64,000 bases of DNA from UBA4877 sp002399345 (GCA_036752905.1 DAIORT010000001.1:372001-436000); one strand, 5' to 3'. Shown: positions 52,485-62,270, counted from the stretch's first letter. Notes: generated by a model from the letters alone, not told the origin. Made by a program: numbers and translations.

Positions 52485-53142
52485 TCAAAATCCCCTCCAG
52501 TTTAAATATTTTATCCTTTAGTTTAGCCTTTGCACGGATATCCGTAGTGCTATTGTATATGTATCGATATCTTTCAATAATTTGATATGTATATTTACCA
52601 AGGAGCGGGTCTTTCTTTTCTATAAGCTTCTCACCTACATCATTAAACACCTCGTCACGGACCTTTTGCGGGCTGCCTGCCCGGCATACGAATATCCTGT
52701 ATATCCTGCCGCCGTCTTCCACTAATTCCTCATCCATTATATCAAATCCGTTAACACATAACCACCTGGATAAGTATGCAGGATACTGCATAGGCTGCAA
52801 TATGAGCTTTCCGCAGGTGCGTGCCTGCGTACAGTTAATAATCTCCGCGATGAGCGGTCCCCCCATACCGGCTACAACAATCTGATTAGCCTCACCGTGC
52901 CTTAAGACGGCCAGGCCGCTGCCCAGACGCAGATTTATTTTGCTCTCAAGATTGCATTTTTTCACCAGCACCCTTGCCTTTCCTAAAGATGCAATGCGGT
53001 TGTCGCTGGCAATGGCAAAGGGAATAATACCCTTAAGAATGAGATATACGGGAAGCTTGCCATGATCGGTACCAATATCGGCCAGGCCTGCCGCTGGTGT
53101 AACCTTATGGGATATGGCAAGAAGTCTGCCGGATAATTTCAT
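52456..53142 (-). CDS. trmK: tRNA (adenine(22)-N(1))-methyltransferase TrmK
   Basis: A 228-residue class I methyltransferase that makes m1A22 in tRNA of Gram-positive bacteria. The SAM site is LADIGTDHGKLPVYLILKG, with VVAGMGGPLIAEII as the conserved catalytic-region strand and LILQPMQYPAYLSRWL after it, and a C-terminal coiled coil (SIIDEX-type helices) near the end. I chose the ATG at 53142, preceded by GGAGG at six bases; an earlier ATG-like codon is inside the terminator of the tRNA genes. It lies behind rpoD and two tRNA genes and overlaps the Nif3-like gene. Confidence 0.93.
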   Translation of the reverse strand: MKLSGRLLAISHKVTPAAGLADIGTDHGKLPVYLILKGIIPFAIASDNRIASLGKARVLVKKCNLESKINLRLGSGLAVLRHGEANQIVVAGMGGPLIAEIINCTQARTCGKLILQPMQYPAYLSRWLCVNGFDIMDEELVEDGGRIYRIFVCRAGSPQKVRDEVFNDVGEKLIEKKDPLLGKYTYQIIERYRYIYNSTTDIRAKAKLKDKIFKLEGILNEYKSTDNI

Positions 53143-53157
53143 TTTTTCCTCCAAAAC

Positions 53158-53181
53158 AAAAAGGAGTGCAAATGCACCCCT
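53158..53181 (-). terminator. Hairpin with T-run between tRNA genes and trmK
   Basis: On the minus strand AGGGGTGCA pairs with TGCACTCCT around a two-base loop and is followed by TTTTTGTTTT. It ends the tRNA transcript just before the trmK ribosome site. Confidence 0.78.
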
Positions 53182-53193
53182 TGTTATCATTTA

Positions 53194-53269
53194 TGGTGGG
53201 CCTTCAGGGACTCGAACCCCAGACCGATCGGTTATGAGCCGACTGCTCTGCCAACTGAGCTAAAGGCCC
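53194..53269 (-). tRNA. tRNA-Met (anticodon CAT)
   Basis: A 76-base cloverleaf with encoded CCA. The acceptor pairs GGGCCTT with AAGGCCC, the D-arm is GCTCAGTTGGCAGAGC, the anticodon stem-loop reads TCGGCTCATAACCGA with CAT, and the T-arm GGGGTTCGAGTCCC is intact. A C1-A72 mismatch of initiator tRNA is not present (it has a G-C pair), so it is an elongator Met, or possibly an Ile tRNA with modified C34. Confidence 0.93.
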
Positions 53270-53270
53270 T

Positions 53271-53345
53271 TGGCTCCCCAGGCAGGGCTCGAACCTGCAA
53301 CCTACCGGTTAACAGCCGGTCGCTCCACCATTGAGCTACTGAGGA
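53271..53345 (-). tRNA. tRNA-Asn (anticodon GTT)
   Basis: A 75-base cloverleaf with encoded CCA and G as discriminator base, as expected for Asn. The anticodon loop reads CTGTTAA with GTT, and the T-arm is CAGGTTCGAGCCCTG. It lies one base from the Met tRNA gene, so the two share a transcript. Confidence 0.93.
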
Positions 53346-53426
53346 ATATCAACAAATGCTATTATAAAGCATGTAATTTAATTTGTCAATAATATAAAAA
53401 AGAAAAGGCCTACAAAATAGTAAGCT

Positions 53427-54551
53427 TCATTCTAAGAAATCCTTTAATTTTTTGCTTCTGCTCGGATGCCTCAGCTTACGCAAGGCCTTTGCTTCAATCT
53501 GCCTTATTCTTTCCCGTGTAACATTAAACTCCTTACCGACCTCTTCCAACGTCCGTGCCCTTCCGTCATCCAGACCAAATCTCAGCCTTAATACTTTCTC
53601 CTCTCGCGGAGTAAGCGTGTCCAAAACATCTTTCAGCTGTTCCTTTAGCATCAGAAATGTTGCGGCATCAGCCGGTGCAGGTGCCTCATCATCCGGAATA
53701 AAATCACCCAGATGGCTGTCCTCTTCTTCTCCAATAGGTGTTTCCAAAGACACAGGTTCCTGAGCAATCTTCATTATCTCCCTGACCTTATCCACACTTA
53801 CATCCATCTCTTTAGCAATCTCCTCCGGCGTAGGCTCTCTGCCCAGACGCTGCAGAAGCTGCCGTGATACCCTTATAAATCTATTTATCGTCTCCACCAT
53901 ATGGACAGGTATTCTTATAGTTCTGGCCTGATCAGCAATAGATCGCGTGATAGCCTGCCTTATCCACCAGGTAGCGTAGGTACTAAATTTAAAACCCTTT
54001 CTGTAATCAAACTTCTCCACTGCTTTAATAAGACCCAGGTTGCCCTCTTGTATCAGATCAAGAAACAGCATGCCCCTGCCTACATACCTTTTAGCTATAC
54101 TGACCACAAGCCTAAGATTGGCTTCGGCCAGCTTCTTTTTAGCCTCTTCATCACCAGCCTCAATCCTCTTTGCAAGTTTAACCTCCACATCTGGTGTAAG
54201 AAGCGGTATTTTACCTATTTCCTTTAGATACATTCGCACCGGGTCATCAACATTTACACCCTCCGGTACGGAAAGGTCTAATTTCTCATTGGATTTATGT
54301 TTTCCATTTTTGTTTGAGTCCTCCAGTGTATCATTAGAATTATGCGATGAATCAGTATTCCCATCATCCTCATTATCTATAACATCTATGCCTAGTGATT
54401 CAAATAAATCATATATTTTATCTATCTTATCCGAATTTATGTCCAGATGAGATAAGACATCATTTATCTCACTGAAGGTGAGAAATCCCTTCTTTTTACC
54501 AAGCTTAATAAGCTCTTTAACATTCTTAATGTCATTCTCATTTTCTGACAT
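53427..54551 (-). CDS. rpoD: RNA polymerase primary sigma factor (SigA/RpoD)
   Basis: A 374-residue housekeeping sigma factor. Region 1.1-like acid-rich N-terminus (about 1-90), region 1.2 DPVRMYLKEIGKIPLL, region 2 (RYVGRGMLFLDLIQEGNLGLIKAVEKFDYRKGFKFSTYATWWIRQAI) and region 4 (TLEEVGKEFNVTRERIRQIEAKALRKLRHPSR) are complete. The ATG overlaps the end of dnaG by 14 bases, the classic dnaG-rpoD arrangement. It is followed by the two tRNA genes. It would read the -10/-35 promoters found in this window. Confidence 0.97.
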   Translation of the reverse strand: MSENENDIKNVKELIKLGKKKGFLTFSEINDVLSHLDINSDKIDKIYDLFESLGIDVIDNEDDGNTDSSHNSNDTLEDSNKNGKHKSNEKLDLSVPEGVNVDDPVRMYLKEIGKIPLLTPDVEVKLAKRIEAGDEEAKKKLAEANLRLVVSIAKRYVGRGMLFLDLIQEGNLGLIKAVEKFDYRKGFKFSTYATWWIRQAITRSIADQARTIRIPVHMVETINRFIRVSRQLLQRLGREPTPEEIAKEMDVSVDKVREIMKIAQEPVSLETPIGEEEDSHLGDFIPDDEAPAPADAATFLMLKEQLKDVLDTLTPREEKVLRLRFGLDDGRARTLEEVGKEFNVTRERIRQIEAKALRKLRHPSRSKKLKDFLE

Positions 54552-56337
54552 AGAAATATCCCCTTTCAGCTAAACTCTGCCTGTACCCTATGAGTTGTTT
54601 CTGCAGTTTCATCACCGTCTTACCGTCATTTTTTGTTTCGGATTTTTTCTTCAAATCCCTTTTAAGTATCTGCATCTTTTTGTAGGTCAGAAAATCTTCT
54701 ATATACTTATTTATATCTATATCAATCGGATACTCACCATTCATTAACTCGCGGAATTTTATCAAATCATCATCGGCCAGTTCCGATAGTATTCTGTCCT
54801 CACTCACTTCATCTTTATTCTTATACAAATTAAAGATTATACTATAAACCTTCTTTGTAAATTTACCTTCAAACATATCAGGATTGATTTCTTCACATAC
54901 GTCAGATAAAAGTTCAGTATTATTCAATATATTATAAATGATTACTTTTTCTGCATTAATATATGCATTAGATAAACCGCCTATTTCTTTTTGAAAATTT
55001 CCATTCATGTATTTATTATCTCTATTGCTACCATTTATATACATTTTAGGATGTAAATTTTTTGATCCGCTATTGACAAGCCTACCATATTGCGCTCTTA
55101 CTGCATCAACAGAGGCTGTGCTCACACCACTTACCAGTTTAATATAGCCTTCTATCTCAATTTCATTCTCTAAATCGGAAATTACTTTTAAAGCTTCATC
55201 GACAAACTGTGACCTCTGCTTTATATCGTTGCAATCATATTTTTGAGACAAATGCATAATCAGATATTTTCTATAGTCTTCTGCATTCTTTATAAGACTA
55301 GAAAATGCTTCTTTTCCATTTGACCTGATAAACTCATCGGGGTCTTTACCTTCAGGGATTAGAATAATTTTTATCCTCATATTAAGCTTGTCCAGGATTT
55401 TTAGACCACGCAGGGTTGCTTCCTGTCCTGCAATATCCGCATCATAACAAATATAAGCTTCATTAGCATATCTTTTTAGCAATCTTCCTTGGGATATCGT
55501 AAGCGAGGTTCCCAGTGATGCCACCGTATTTAAAAAGCCGCTCTTCTGAAGCGCTATGCAGTCCATGTATCCCTCTACAATTATATATGATCTCTTCCTG
55601 CTCTTTTTAGCCAGATTAAGTCCGTACAAAATATTTCTTTTGTTATAAACTACAGTTTCGGGAGAATTTAAGTATTTAGGCTTGGATTTATCTAGCACCC
55701 GTCCGCCAAAACCAGCCACCCTGCCATACTGATTAAATATCGGGAATATCACTCTGTGTCTGAACCTGTCATAGTAGCCCTTTTTACCTTTTATAATCAG
55801 GCCTGCCTTCTCAAGGGTCTCATTATCATAACCCTTTAAGTTTAAATATTTAAGAAGATCATCCCATCCGGGAGGTGCATATCCGATTCCGTAATGTTTT
55901 ATAGCATTATCATCGAGTCCCCTGCCTTTAAGATAAGACCGCGCATTTTCTCCCTGCTTTGTGTACAATGTCTTATAAAAATATAATCCGACAGCCGAGT
56001 TTAACTTAAACAATCTCTCTCTTTTCCGGGAAGCCGGGCTCTCTTTATCCTCTATATCAATGCCGGCCCGATCGGCTAAAATCTTCACGGCTCCGCGAAA
56101 ATCCACATTTTCCATCTTTTCTATAAATGTTATAATATTCCCGCTGGCCCCGCATCCAAAACAATGGTAAAGCTGTTTTTCCTGACTTACCGAAAATGAC
56201 GGTGTTTTTTCCCGGTGGAACGGGCACAGTCCCATATAGTTCTTCCCTTTTTGGGTAATCCGTGTATATTCATTTATAACGTCGACTATGTCATTCCTCT
56301 CTATTACTTCATTTACTTTGTCATGATCGATAGACAT
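54538..56337 (-). CDS. dnaG: DNA primase
   Basis: A 599-residue primase that makes RNA primers for replication. The N-terminal zinc ribbon is CPFHREKTPSFSVSQEKQLYHCFGCGASGN (CHC2 type). The Toprim metal site is in YIIVEGYMDCIALQKSGF and ICYDADIAGQEATLRG, and the C-terminal helicase-binding domain begins at about residue 440. Length is normal. Start and stop are consistent with overlap to rpoD. Together with rpoD it forms the core of the macromolecular synthesis operon. Confidence 0.97.
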   Translation of the reverse strand: MSIDHDKVNEVIERNDIVDVINEYTRITQKGKNYMGLCPFHREKTPSFSVSQEKQLYHCFGCGASGNIITFIEKMENVDFRGAVKILADRAGIDIEDKESPASRKRERLFKLNSAVGLYFYKTLYTKQGENARSYLKGRGLDDNAIKHYGIGYAPPGWDDLLKYLNLKGYDNETLEKAGLIIKGKKGYYDRFRHRVIFPIFNQYGRVAGFGGRVLDKSKPKYLNSPETVVYNKRNILYGLNLAKKSRKRSYIIVEGYMDCIALQKSGFLNTVASLGTSLTISQGRLLKRYANEAYICYDADIAGQEATLRGLKILDKLNMRIKIILIPEGKDPDEFIRSNGKEAFSSLIKNAEDYRKYLIMHLSQKYDCNDIKQRSQFVDEALKVISDLENEIEIEGYIKLVSGVSTASVDAVRAQYGRLVNSGSKNLHPKMYINGSNRDNKYMNGNFQKEIGGLSNAYINAEKVIIYNILNNTELLSDVCEEINPDMFEGKFTKKVYSIIFNLYKNKDEVSEDRILSELADDDLIKFRELMNGEYPIDIDINKYIEDFLTYKKMQILKRDLKKKSETKNDGKTVMKLQKQLIGYRQSLAERGYFYVRK

Positions 56338-56434
56338 TCCATCACCACAATTTTCCTGACGGTATTTTGATGACTAGATTACTTGTATTCGACAAAAATA
56401 TCATTTTTCCTTCTAAATTAATATAAAAAAAATG

Positions 56435-57460
56435 TTACAAATTTTCATGTGTTCTCCACTGTCGTGGTACAAATATACTGAAAAAGCACCTTACGGCATA
56501 GTTGTCGGTCATCCCAGCTATATAATCGCATAAAGCCCTGTCTATATTCTCCGTCTCACTTATTTCTATAAATTCCTGAGGGAGTTTTGAGGGATTTTCT
56601 TTGAAATACCCATACAGGCTTTCAATAATCCTCTTGACCTTATCTTCATCCGGCCTGGCCGCATAAGTGTTATACACCCTGTCAAACATAAACTGCCTCA
56701 GTTTATTCATATATTTCCTTATCTCATCACTCATGGTAACCACCGGCCGGCCTGAACTACTACAAATAACATCGGTCACCATGGTATTTATCCTCTTACT
56801 GTGGCTGCCCCCGAGTACCTCAAGACAATCTTTGGGGATCTCCTCTTTTTTAAGTATACCCGCCCGGAGGGCGTCATCGATATCATGGTTTATATACGCT
56901 ATCCTATCGGATAGCTGTACCACTTTCCCTTCCAGGGTTGCCGGTCTGCCTATCCCAGTATGATTTAAGATACCGTTTCTTACCTCAAAGGTAAGATTTA
57001 GGCCTCTGCCACCTTCGATCTTATCCACAACCCTCAAACTTTGTTCATTATGTTTAAAACCGGCAGGCGATAATCCGTTAAGTGCAAACTCACCCGTATG
57101 GCCGAAAGGCGTATGACCAAGATCATGTCCTAAGGCTATAGCCTCCGTAAGATCCTCATTCAGCCGGAGGCCACGGGCTATGGTCCTCGCAATCTGTGAA
57201 ACCTCCAGGGTATGGGTGAGTCTTGTCCTGTAGTGATCACCCTCGGGAGCAATAAAAACCTGTGTCTTGTGTTTTAATCTCCTGAAAGCCTTACAGTGTA
57301 TTATCCTGTCCCTGTCTCTTTGAAAATCTGTGCGTATATCACACCTGGCCTCTTCACGCTTCCTGCCCTTGGTATTGGTACTTAAAATGGCATAAGGAGA
57401 TAAAATCTCCGATTCAATCTTTTCAGTTGTTTCCCTTACCTTCAACTTTACCGCCCTCAA
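56435..57460 (-). CDS. dgt: Deoxyguanosinetriphosphate triphosphohydrolase-like protein (HD domain)
   Basis: A 341-residue HD-domain dNTPase that cleaves triphosphate from dGTP or other dNTPs. CDIRTDFQRDRDRIIHCKAFRRLKHKTQVFI is the family N-terminal block; the metal site is RTRLTHTLEVSQIARTIARGL (His) and ALGHDLGHTPFGHTGE (HD). The start codon is a TTG; 57460 or 57445 are both possible, since both follow the sequence GAGGGCGG in the end of the upstream gene. It overlaps the PPDK regulatory gene by up to 38 bases and precedes dnaG by about 100 bases. Confidence 0.9.
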   Translation of the reverse strand: MRAVKLKVRETTEKIESEILSPYAILSTNTKGRKREEARCDIRTDFQRDRDRIIHCKAFRRLKHKTQVFIAPEGDHYRTRLTHTLEVSQIARTIARGLRLNEDLTEAIALGHDLGHTPFGHTGEFALNGLSPAGFKHNEQSLRVVDKIEGGRGLNLTFEVRNGILNHTGIGRPATLEGKVVQLSDRIAYINHDIDDALRAGILKKEEIPKDCLEVLGGSHSKRINTMVTDVICSSSGRPVVTMSDEIRKYMNKLRQFMFDRVYNTYAARPDEDKVKRIIESLYGYFKENPSKLPQEFIEISETENIDRALCDYIAGMTDNYAVRCFFSIFVPRQWRTHENL

Positions 57461-58268
57461 TCATACGATTATTAAGATCGTCTAAAATAATACTGGCAGT
57501 CTCTTCTACAGCATTATTGGTAACATCAACAATTTTACAATTAATATCCTTCATAATGCCTTCCGAATATTCCAGCTCCTTTTTAATGCGGTTTATGTTG
57601 GCATAACTGGCATTGTCGCTCAAACCTAAAAATCTTAATCTCTCCCGCCTTATTTCATTTAATTTGGCCGGCTTAATAATAAGTCCATATACCTTATTAG
57701 CAGGCACCATATAAAGTTCTTTAGGAGGTTCAACCTCCGGAACCAGCGGCAGATTTGCCACAAAAACATTTTTATGTGCCAGATACATAGAAAGCGGCGT
57801 CTTTGAAGTACGCGACACCCCTATCAAAACGGCATCGGCTTTTAAAATATCCCTCGGATCCTTGCCATCATCATTTTTTACTGCAAACTCAATGGCATCC
57901 ACCCTCTTAAAATAATCAAAATTCATCTTGCGCAACAGTCCAGCCTCATGCTTGGGCTGTGAACCCGTAAGCTGTTCAACATTTCCTATTATAGGGCCCA
58001 AAACATCTATAGCTAAGATCCCTGCTTCCTGGGCTTTCTTGTCAAGATATTCTTTAATTTCCGGTATTATAATTGTATACACTATGATGACATTGGGTTC
58101 TTTTATTTTCTTCAAAAGTCCGTCCACCATGCTGACATTATCTATATTAGCAACCCTCTTTATCTGCTTTACATGTGAATTAAACTGGACGGCCGCAGCC
58201 CGTGCTACCCCTTCCGCAGTATCTCCGACAGAATCGGAAACAGCATAAATAACTAATTCTCCACTCAA
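57423..58268 (-). CDS. Pyruvate, phosphate dikinase regulatory protein (DUF299 family)
   Basis: A 281-residue bifunctional kinase/pyrophosphorylase that switches pyruvate, phosphate dikinase on and off by ADP-dependent phosphorylation and Pi-dependent dephosphorylation. The start YAVSDSVGDTAEGVARAA, the P-loop VLIGVSRTSKTPLSMYLA (about residue 147) and the C-terminal RERLRFLGLSDNASYAN are typical. In Bacillus the same position downstream of ccpN holds yqfL (also with phosphoenolpyruvate synthase-type targets). The enzyme target is not in this window. It follows the CBS-HTH gene by 12 bases. Confidence 0.92.
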   Translation of the reverse strand: MSGELVIYAVSDSVGDTAEGVARAAAVQFNSHVKQIKRVANIDNVSMVDGLLKKIKEPNVIIVYTIIIPEIKEYLDKKAQEAGILAIDVLGPIIGNVEQLTGSQPKHEAGLLRKMNFDYFKRVDAIEFAVKNDDGKDPRDILKADAVLIGVSRTSKTPLSMYLAHKNVFVANLPLVPEVEPPKELYMVPANKVYGLIIKPAKLNEIRRERLRFLGLSDNASYANINRIKKELEYSEGIMKDINCKIVDVTNNAVEETASIILDDLNNRMIEGGKVEGKGNN

Positions 58269-58280
58269 AAATACTTCCCC

Positions 58281-58922
58281 CTAACCTTTAGTAATTTGCA
58301 CAAAGAAGCGTGCAATATTAGTCTTAGACACTTTTCCGGTGATCTTAAAAAACTCTTCACCGTTTTCAAGTTTCTCTTCCACTACCGGCATGCTATCTAT
58401 CTCGTGTAGTATAATCTTACGTGCCGCATCGGCAACTGATTCCTCATCTTTTGTAACTACTATATTAGGCATTCTGGTCATAATAACGCCTATAGGTATT
58501 TTGTTTAAATCTCGGCTTCCTCCTATGGCAACCTTCAAAAAATCTTTACGCGAAACAGCACCTGCAAGGTAACCGTTACTTGTTATAAATATTGTTCCCA
58601 CGTCCTCAAGAAAGAGAGTAACCACAGCATCATATACCGTCGTATCCTCCTCCACAACAACGGGAATGGATTTTACTTCGCTTACCTTAACATCATTCAA
58701 ATACTCGGATATAACATTCAGGCTTGAGCGCCCGGTATAAAAATAGCCGACCTTCGGCTTAGCCTCTAGTATGCCAGACATTGTCAATATAGAAAGGTCA
58801 GGCCTGATCGTGGCTCTCGTCAAATTCAATCTTCCGGCTATCCGCTTACTGGTAATAGGCTGGTTTGTTCTAACGATATCAATAATCTTCTGTTGCCTAT
58901 CTGTAAATGGAATATCAATCAC
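58281..58922 (-). CDS. CcpN-type HTH regulator with CBS domains
   Basis: A 213-residue regulator: an N-terminal helix-turn-helix (FTDRQQKIIDIVRTNQPITSKRIAGRLNLTRATIRPDLSIL) followed by two CBS repeats (about 75-130, VEEDTTVYDAVVTLFLEDVGTIFIT, and 140-205, VTKDEESVADAARKIILHEIDSMPVVE). CBS pairs usually bind adenine nucleotides. In Bacillus, CcpN represses gluconeogenic genes and its gene lies between glyS and yqfL, exactly as here. The gene order therefore supports a CcpN ortholog controlling gluconeogenesis with the neighbouring PPDK regulator. Confidence 0.9.
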   Translation of the reverse strand: MIDIPFTDRQQKIIDIVRTNQPITSKRIAGRLNLTRATIRPDLSILTMSGILEAKPKVGYFYTGRSSLNVISEYLNDVKVSEVKSIPVVVEEDTTVYDAVVTLFLEDVGTIFITSNGYLAGAVSRKDFLKVAIGGSRDLNKIPIGVIMTRMPNIVVTKDEESVADAARKIILHEIDSMPVVEEKLENGEEFFKITGKVSKTNIARFFVQITKG

Positions 58923-58996
58923 CCCTTGCTGAATAACGTCATACTATTTATTATATATAATACTATATTGAATTAAATAAATCCTTCTTTTTATAT

Positions 58997-59022
58997 AAAA
59001 AAAGCCCCGTAGGGCTTCCGGC
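58997..59022 (-). terminator. Terminator after glyS
   Basis: On the minus strand AGCCCTACGGGGCT folds into a short GC stem followed by a run of seven T. It lies about 75 bases after the glyS stop and ends the glyQS transcript. Confidence 0.82.
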
Positions 59023-59094
59023 CGATGACAAGTTTTTAAAATTGTACGATTTGCCACGGCCTGACAGTTTGACTACAGCTTAAGCCTACAGGGG

Positions 59095-61161
59095 TTAATA
59101 GGAAATAAGTGAAAAGTTTGCTATACGCATCATCATATTCTGAACAGACAACAAAAGCGCCAATCTGTTATTCTTAAGATCATTATCTTTGGACATAACC
59201 ATAACCTTGTCAAAAAATGTATTCAGCGGTTGATATAGTTCCTTAATCGTCACCAGTGCCTTATCATAATCACCATTGTCTATTTCACTATCCACACTTT
59301 CTTTCACTTTTTTATAGCAATCGTACATGTCTTTCTCCTCATCATCCGTAAAGAGTTCAGGTTTTATGACATCACAACCGGCAAACTTAGCTAAATTGGA
59401 TACCCTCTTAAACGTGGTCAGTACCATGCTTATTTCATTATTGTCCAGCCATTTCATGAGGGCGTCAGCCCTATTTCTTATGTCAGGTAAATATTTAAGC
59501 TCACCGCCCAATACAGCATCGGCAACATCATACCTGATTCCTTCGTCCATGAGTATGCCTTTAAACCTCTGTTTTATAAAATCAATGAGTTTAAGTTTTA
59601 CTTCCTCCTTTTCTTCGCTTTCACCCATAAAGTTATCTAGTGCCTTGTCCAATACTTTGTCTATATTAATACAGGTTTCACTGCACATTATGTTTATTAC
59701 ACCTATGACCGACCTTCTCAGGCCATATGGATCCTGTGAACCGGTCGGCTCCAGGCCCTTACTGAAACAACCGGCAACAGTATCGATCTTATCCGCTATA
59801 CTGAGTATTTTCCCCGCCGGCGATTCAGGAAGCATATCCCCTGCAAAGGCAGGTTTATACTGCTCACCAATGGCCTTAGCCACCTCTTCTTTCTCTCCGC
59901 TCTCCACGGCATAATACATGCCCATTACGCCCTGCAGTTCATCAAATTCATCCACCATCTGCGTTACAAGGTCGGCCTTGCATAAATAGGCCGCTCTTTT
60001 CACTATATCGATTTCGTTCTTCCCTAAATCCAGATGATCGCAAATAAATTCACATATGCTCATAATACGCTGTGTTTTATCATAGAGAGTACCTAAGTCG
60101 ACCTGGAAAACGACCTTTTTTAGTTTGTCCACATAATGCTCTAAAGGAAATCTCTTATCCTCCTTATAGAAAAAATCCGCATCCTTAAGACGCGCCCTGA
60201 GCACCCTTTCATTGCCCTTCCTCACTTCGTCAATATAATCGTTCCCGCCGTTTCTCACGGTTATAAAATAATGAAGAAGTTTACCTTTATTATCTATGAC
60301 CGGGAAATATCTTTGATGCTCTTTCATTGGGGTGATAACAACCTCATCTGGAAGCGATAAAAATTCCTCATCAAATGTTCCCATAAGAGGCGTTGGATAT
60401 TCAACAAGATAGGTTATTTCACTTAAAAGTTCTTCATCATACACTAAAGTACCGCCTACACTCTGTGCAAGTTTTTTTGCACCATTCAGGATGATTTGTC
60501 TCCTCTCGTTTTGATCATAGATAACATATGCATCTTTAAGCGTTTTAAAAAACATATCCGTATCCGTAATCTTAAGCTTGCCATTACTCAAAAATCTATG
60601 GCCGTATGTGTAATTCGAAGACGTTATGTTTTCTATGTTAAACGATATGGTTTCATCCCCATATAGGGCAAGCAGCCAACGAATAGGACGGGCAAATCGC
60701 GTATCATGGTCTCCCCATCTCATCGACTTAGGAAAACCTAAACTTTTTACTATATCCGGCAGTATATCCTTCAGCAAGTCCGACGTCGGTTTACCTAAAA
60801 CCTGTTTATTAACATATACATAGTCGGTACCTTTAAGTTCTTTGATCTTTATATCTTCAAGGGTTGCCTTCTGCCCTTTCAAAAAACCAGTAAGAGCCCG
60901 TGTAGGATTGCCGCTTTCATCAAAAGCCACCTTCTTGGATGGGCCCTTTGTTGTTATTACATAATCATCCTGCTTTTCATCAAGTTTTCTTACATACAAT
61001 ATAAGCCTGCGAGGTGTGGCATAGACCTCAATCTTATCATAAGATAGTTTGCATGCGCAAAACTTTTCCGCCGCTTTTTCCTTTAATTGACGATTAGCAT
61101 CCGAAATATAGCTTGCTGGAAGCTCCTCTGTCCCTGTCTCAAATACCAAATCTCTAGCCAT
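59095..61161 (-). CDS. glyS: Glycine-tRNA ligase, beta subunit
   Basis: A 688-residue beta subunit of the bacterial alpha2-beta2 glycyl-tRNA synthetase; it binds tRNA-Gly. It begins LVFETGTEELPASYISDANRQL, with the central MRWGDHDTRFARPIRWLLALYGDE and LVEYPTPLMGTFDEEFLSLPDEVVITPMKEHQRYFPV. A C-terminal anticodon-binding domain runs from about residue 580. It overlaps the alpha subunit gene by eight bases. Length is normal. Confidence 0.96.
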   Translation of the reverse strand: MARDLVFETGTEELPASYISDANRQLKEKAAEKFCACKLSYDKIEVYATPRRLILYVRKLDEKQDDYVITTKGPSKKVAFDESGNPTRALTGFLKGQKATLEDIKIKELKGTDYVYVNKQVLGKPTSDLLKDILPDIVKSLGFPKSMRWGDHDTRFARPIRWLLALYGDETISFNIENITSSNYTYGHRFLSNGKLKITDTDMFFKTLKDAYVIYDQNERRQIILNGAKKLAQSVGGTLVYDEELLSEITYLVEYPTPLMGTFDEEFLSLPDEVVITPMKEHQRYFPVIDNKGKLLHYFITVRNGGNDYIDEVRKGNERVLRARLKDADFFYKEDKRFPLEHYVDKLKKVVFQVDLGTLYDKTQRIMSICEFICDHLDLGKNEIDIVKRAAYLCKADLVTQMVDEFDELQGVMGMYYAVESGEKEEVAKAIGEQYKPAFAGDMLPESPAGKILSIADKIDTVAGCFSKGLEPTGSQDPYGLRRSVIGVINIMCSETCINIDKVLDKALDNFMGESEEKEEVKLKLIDFIKQRFKGILMDEGIRYDVADAVLGGELKYLPDIRNRADALMKWLDNNEISMVLTTFKRVSNLAKFAGCDVIKPELFTDDEEKDMYDCYKKVKESVDSEIDNGDYDKALVTIKELYQPLNTFFDKVMVMSKDNDLKNNRLALLLSVQNMMMRIANFSLISY

Positions 61162-62038
61162 TGACCTTTCCCCCTTTCAGTAAAGGATAACCCATAGACT
61201 TTCTCTGCTTGGCGTATGCCTTTGCACACAGCCTGGCCAATGTTCTTACCCTGCTGATATATGCCGTTCTCTGTGTAACGGAAATGGCACCCCTTGCCTC
61301 CAACTGATTGAAGGTATGAGAGCACTTGAGTACATAATCATAGGCTGGCATGACCAGGCCTTTAGATATCACCCGTTTTGCTTCGGCTTCATATTTATCA
61401 AAAAGATCCAGCAACAGGTCTACATCCGCCTCATCAAAACTGTATGTAGAGTGTTCAAACTCCGCCTTGTGAAAAATCTCTCCATATTTTATGTCATCGG
61501 TATAATGTATATCAAATATATTATCGACTTCCTGAACATACATGGTCAGCCTCTCCAGACCATAAGTAATTTCTGAAGATACCGGCTTTACATCCAGGCC
61601 GCCCACCTGCTGGAAATAGGTAAACTGCGTAACCTCCATACCATCCAGCCAAACCTCCCAGCCTAGGCCCCATGCTCCCAGTGTCGGTGATTCCCAATTA
61701 TCCTCAACAAACCTAATATCATGTTTCAAGGGATCAATGCCGATAAACCTGAGGCTATCTAAATACTGCTCCTGTACATCATCCGGCGAGGGTTTCAATA
61801 TGACCTGAAATTGATGATGCTGATACAATCTGTTGGGGTTCTCACCATATCTGCCGTCATCCGGCCGTCTCGATGGTTCCACATAAGCCACATGCCATGG
61901 TTCCGGCCCCAGCGAGCGCAAAAATGTCGATGGGTTCATCGTCCCGGCACCCTTTTCCACATCATAAGGCTGTGCGATTACACAGCCTTTATTTGCCCAA
62001 AATTGCTGTAACTTCATGATAATCTCTTGAAAAGTCAT
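61154..62038 (-). CDS. glyQ: Glycine-tRNA ligase, alpha subunit
   Basis: A 294-residue catalytic alpha subunit, class II synthetase fold. It starts MTFQEIIMKLQQFWANKGCVIAQPYDVEKGAGTMNPSTFLRSLGPEPWHVAYVEPSRRPDDGRYGENPNRLYQHHQFQVILKP, a nearly invariant family beginning including the class II motif 2 region. A T-box leader lies upstream, so expression responds to uncharged tRNA-Gly. glyS follows with an overlap. Confidence 0.97.
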   Translation of the reverse strand: MTFQEIIMKLQQFWANKGCVIAQPYDVEKGAGTMNPSTFLRSLGPEPWHVAYVEPSRRPDDGRYGENPNRLYQHHQFQVILKPSPDDVQEQYLDSLRFIGIDPLKHDIRFVEDNWESPTLGAWGLGWEVWLDGMEVTQFTYFQQVGGLDVKPVSSEITYGLERLTMYVQEVDNIFDIHYTDDIKYGEIFHKAEFEHSTYSFDEADVDLLLDLFDKYEAEAKRVISKGLVMPAYDYVLKCSHTFNQLEARGAISVTQRTAYISRVRTLARLCAKAYAKQRKSMGYPLLKGGKVNG

Positions 62039-62091
62039 TTTATTTATTACCTCCTTGTACTATCTATAAATAATTTAACGTATCATATAAA

Positions 62092-62270
62092 AATGCCCAT
62101 CCCTCGTGATAAGGGACGGGCTAAATTACCCGCGGTTCCACCCTCTTTGGCCTGCCGGCCCACTCATTAATAGAGCTCGGAAATGCCTTTCGACTGATTT
62201 AGTAATCCGGCTTACACCCTCCCGGAATCGCTTTATACCGAGGTCAGTTTAATCCTTTCCGTCATTGCTC
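62092..62270 (-). promoter_or_regulatory. Glycine T-box leader of glyQS
   Basis: The minus-strand leader has the T-box sequence AGGGTGGAACCGCGGGT (62127-62143), a terminator stem with T-run (62090-62121) and, upstream, a stem I-like region with AGCGATTCCGGGAGGGTG. A GGC at 62185-62187, followed by A, is placed where the specifier codon should be, matching glycine. The 5' end is uncertain and probably lies within the end of recO. Confidence 0.85.
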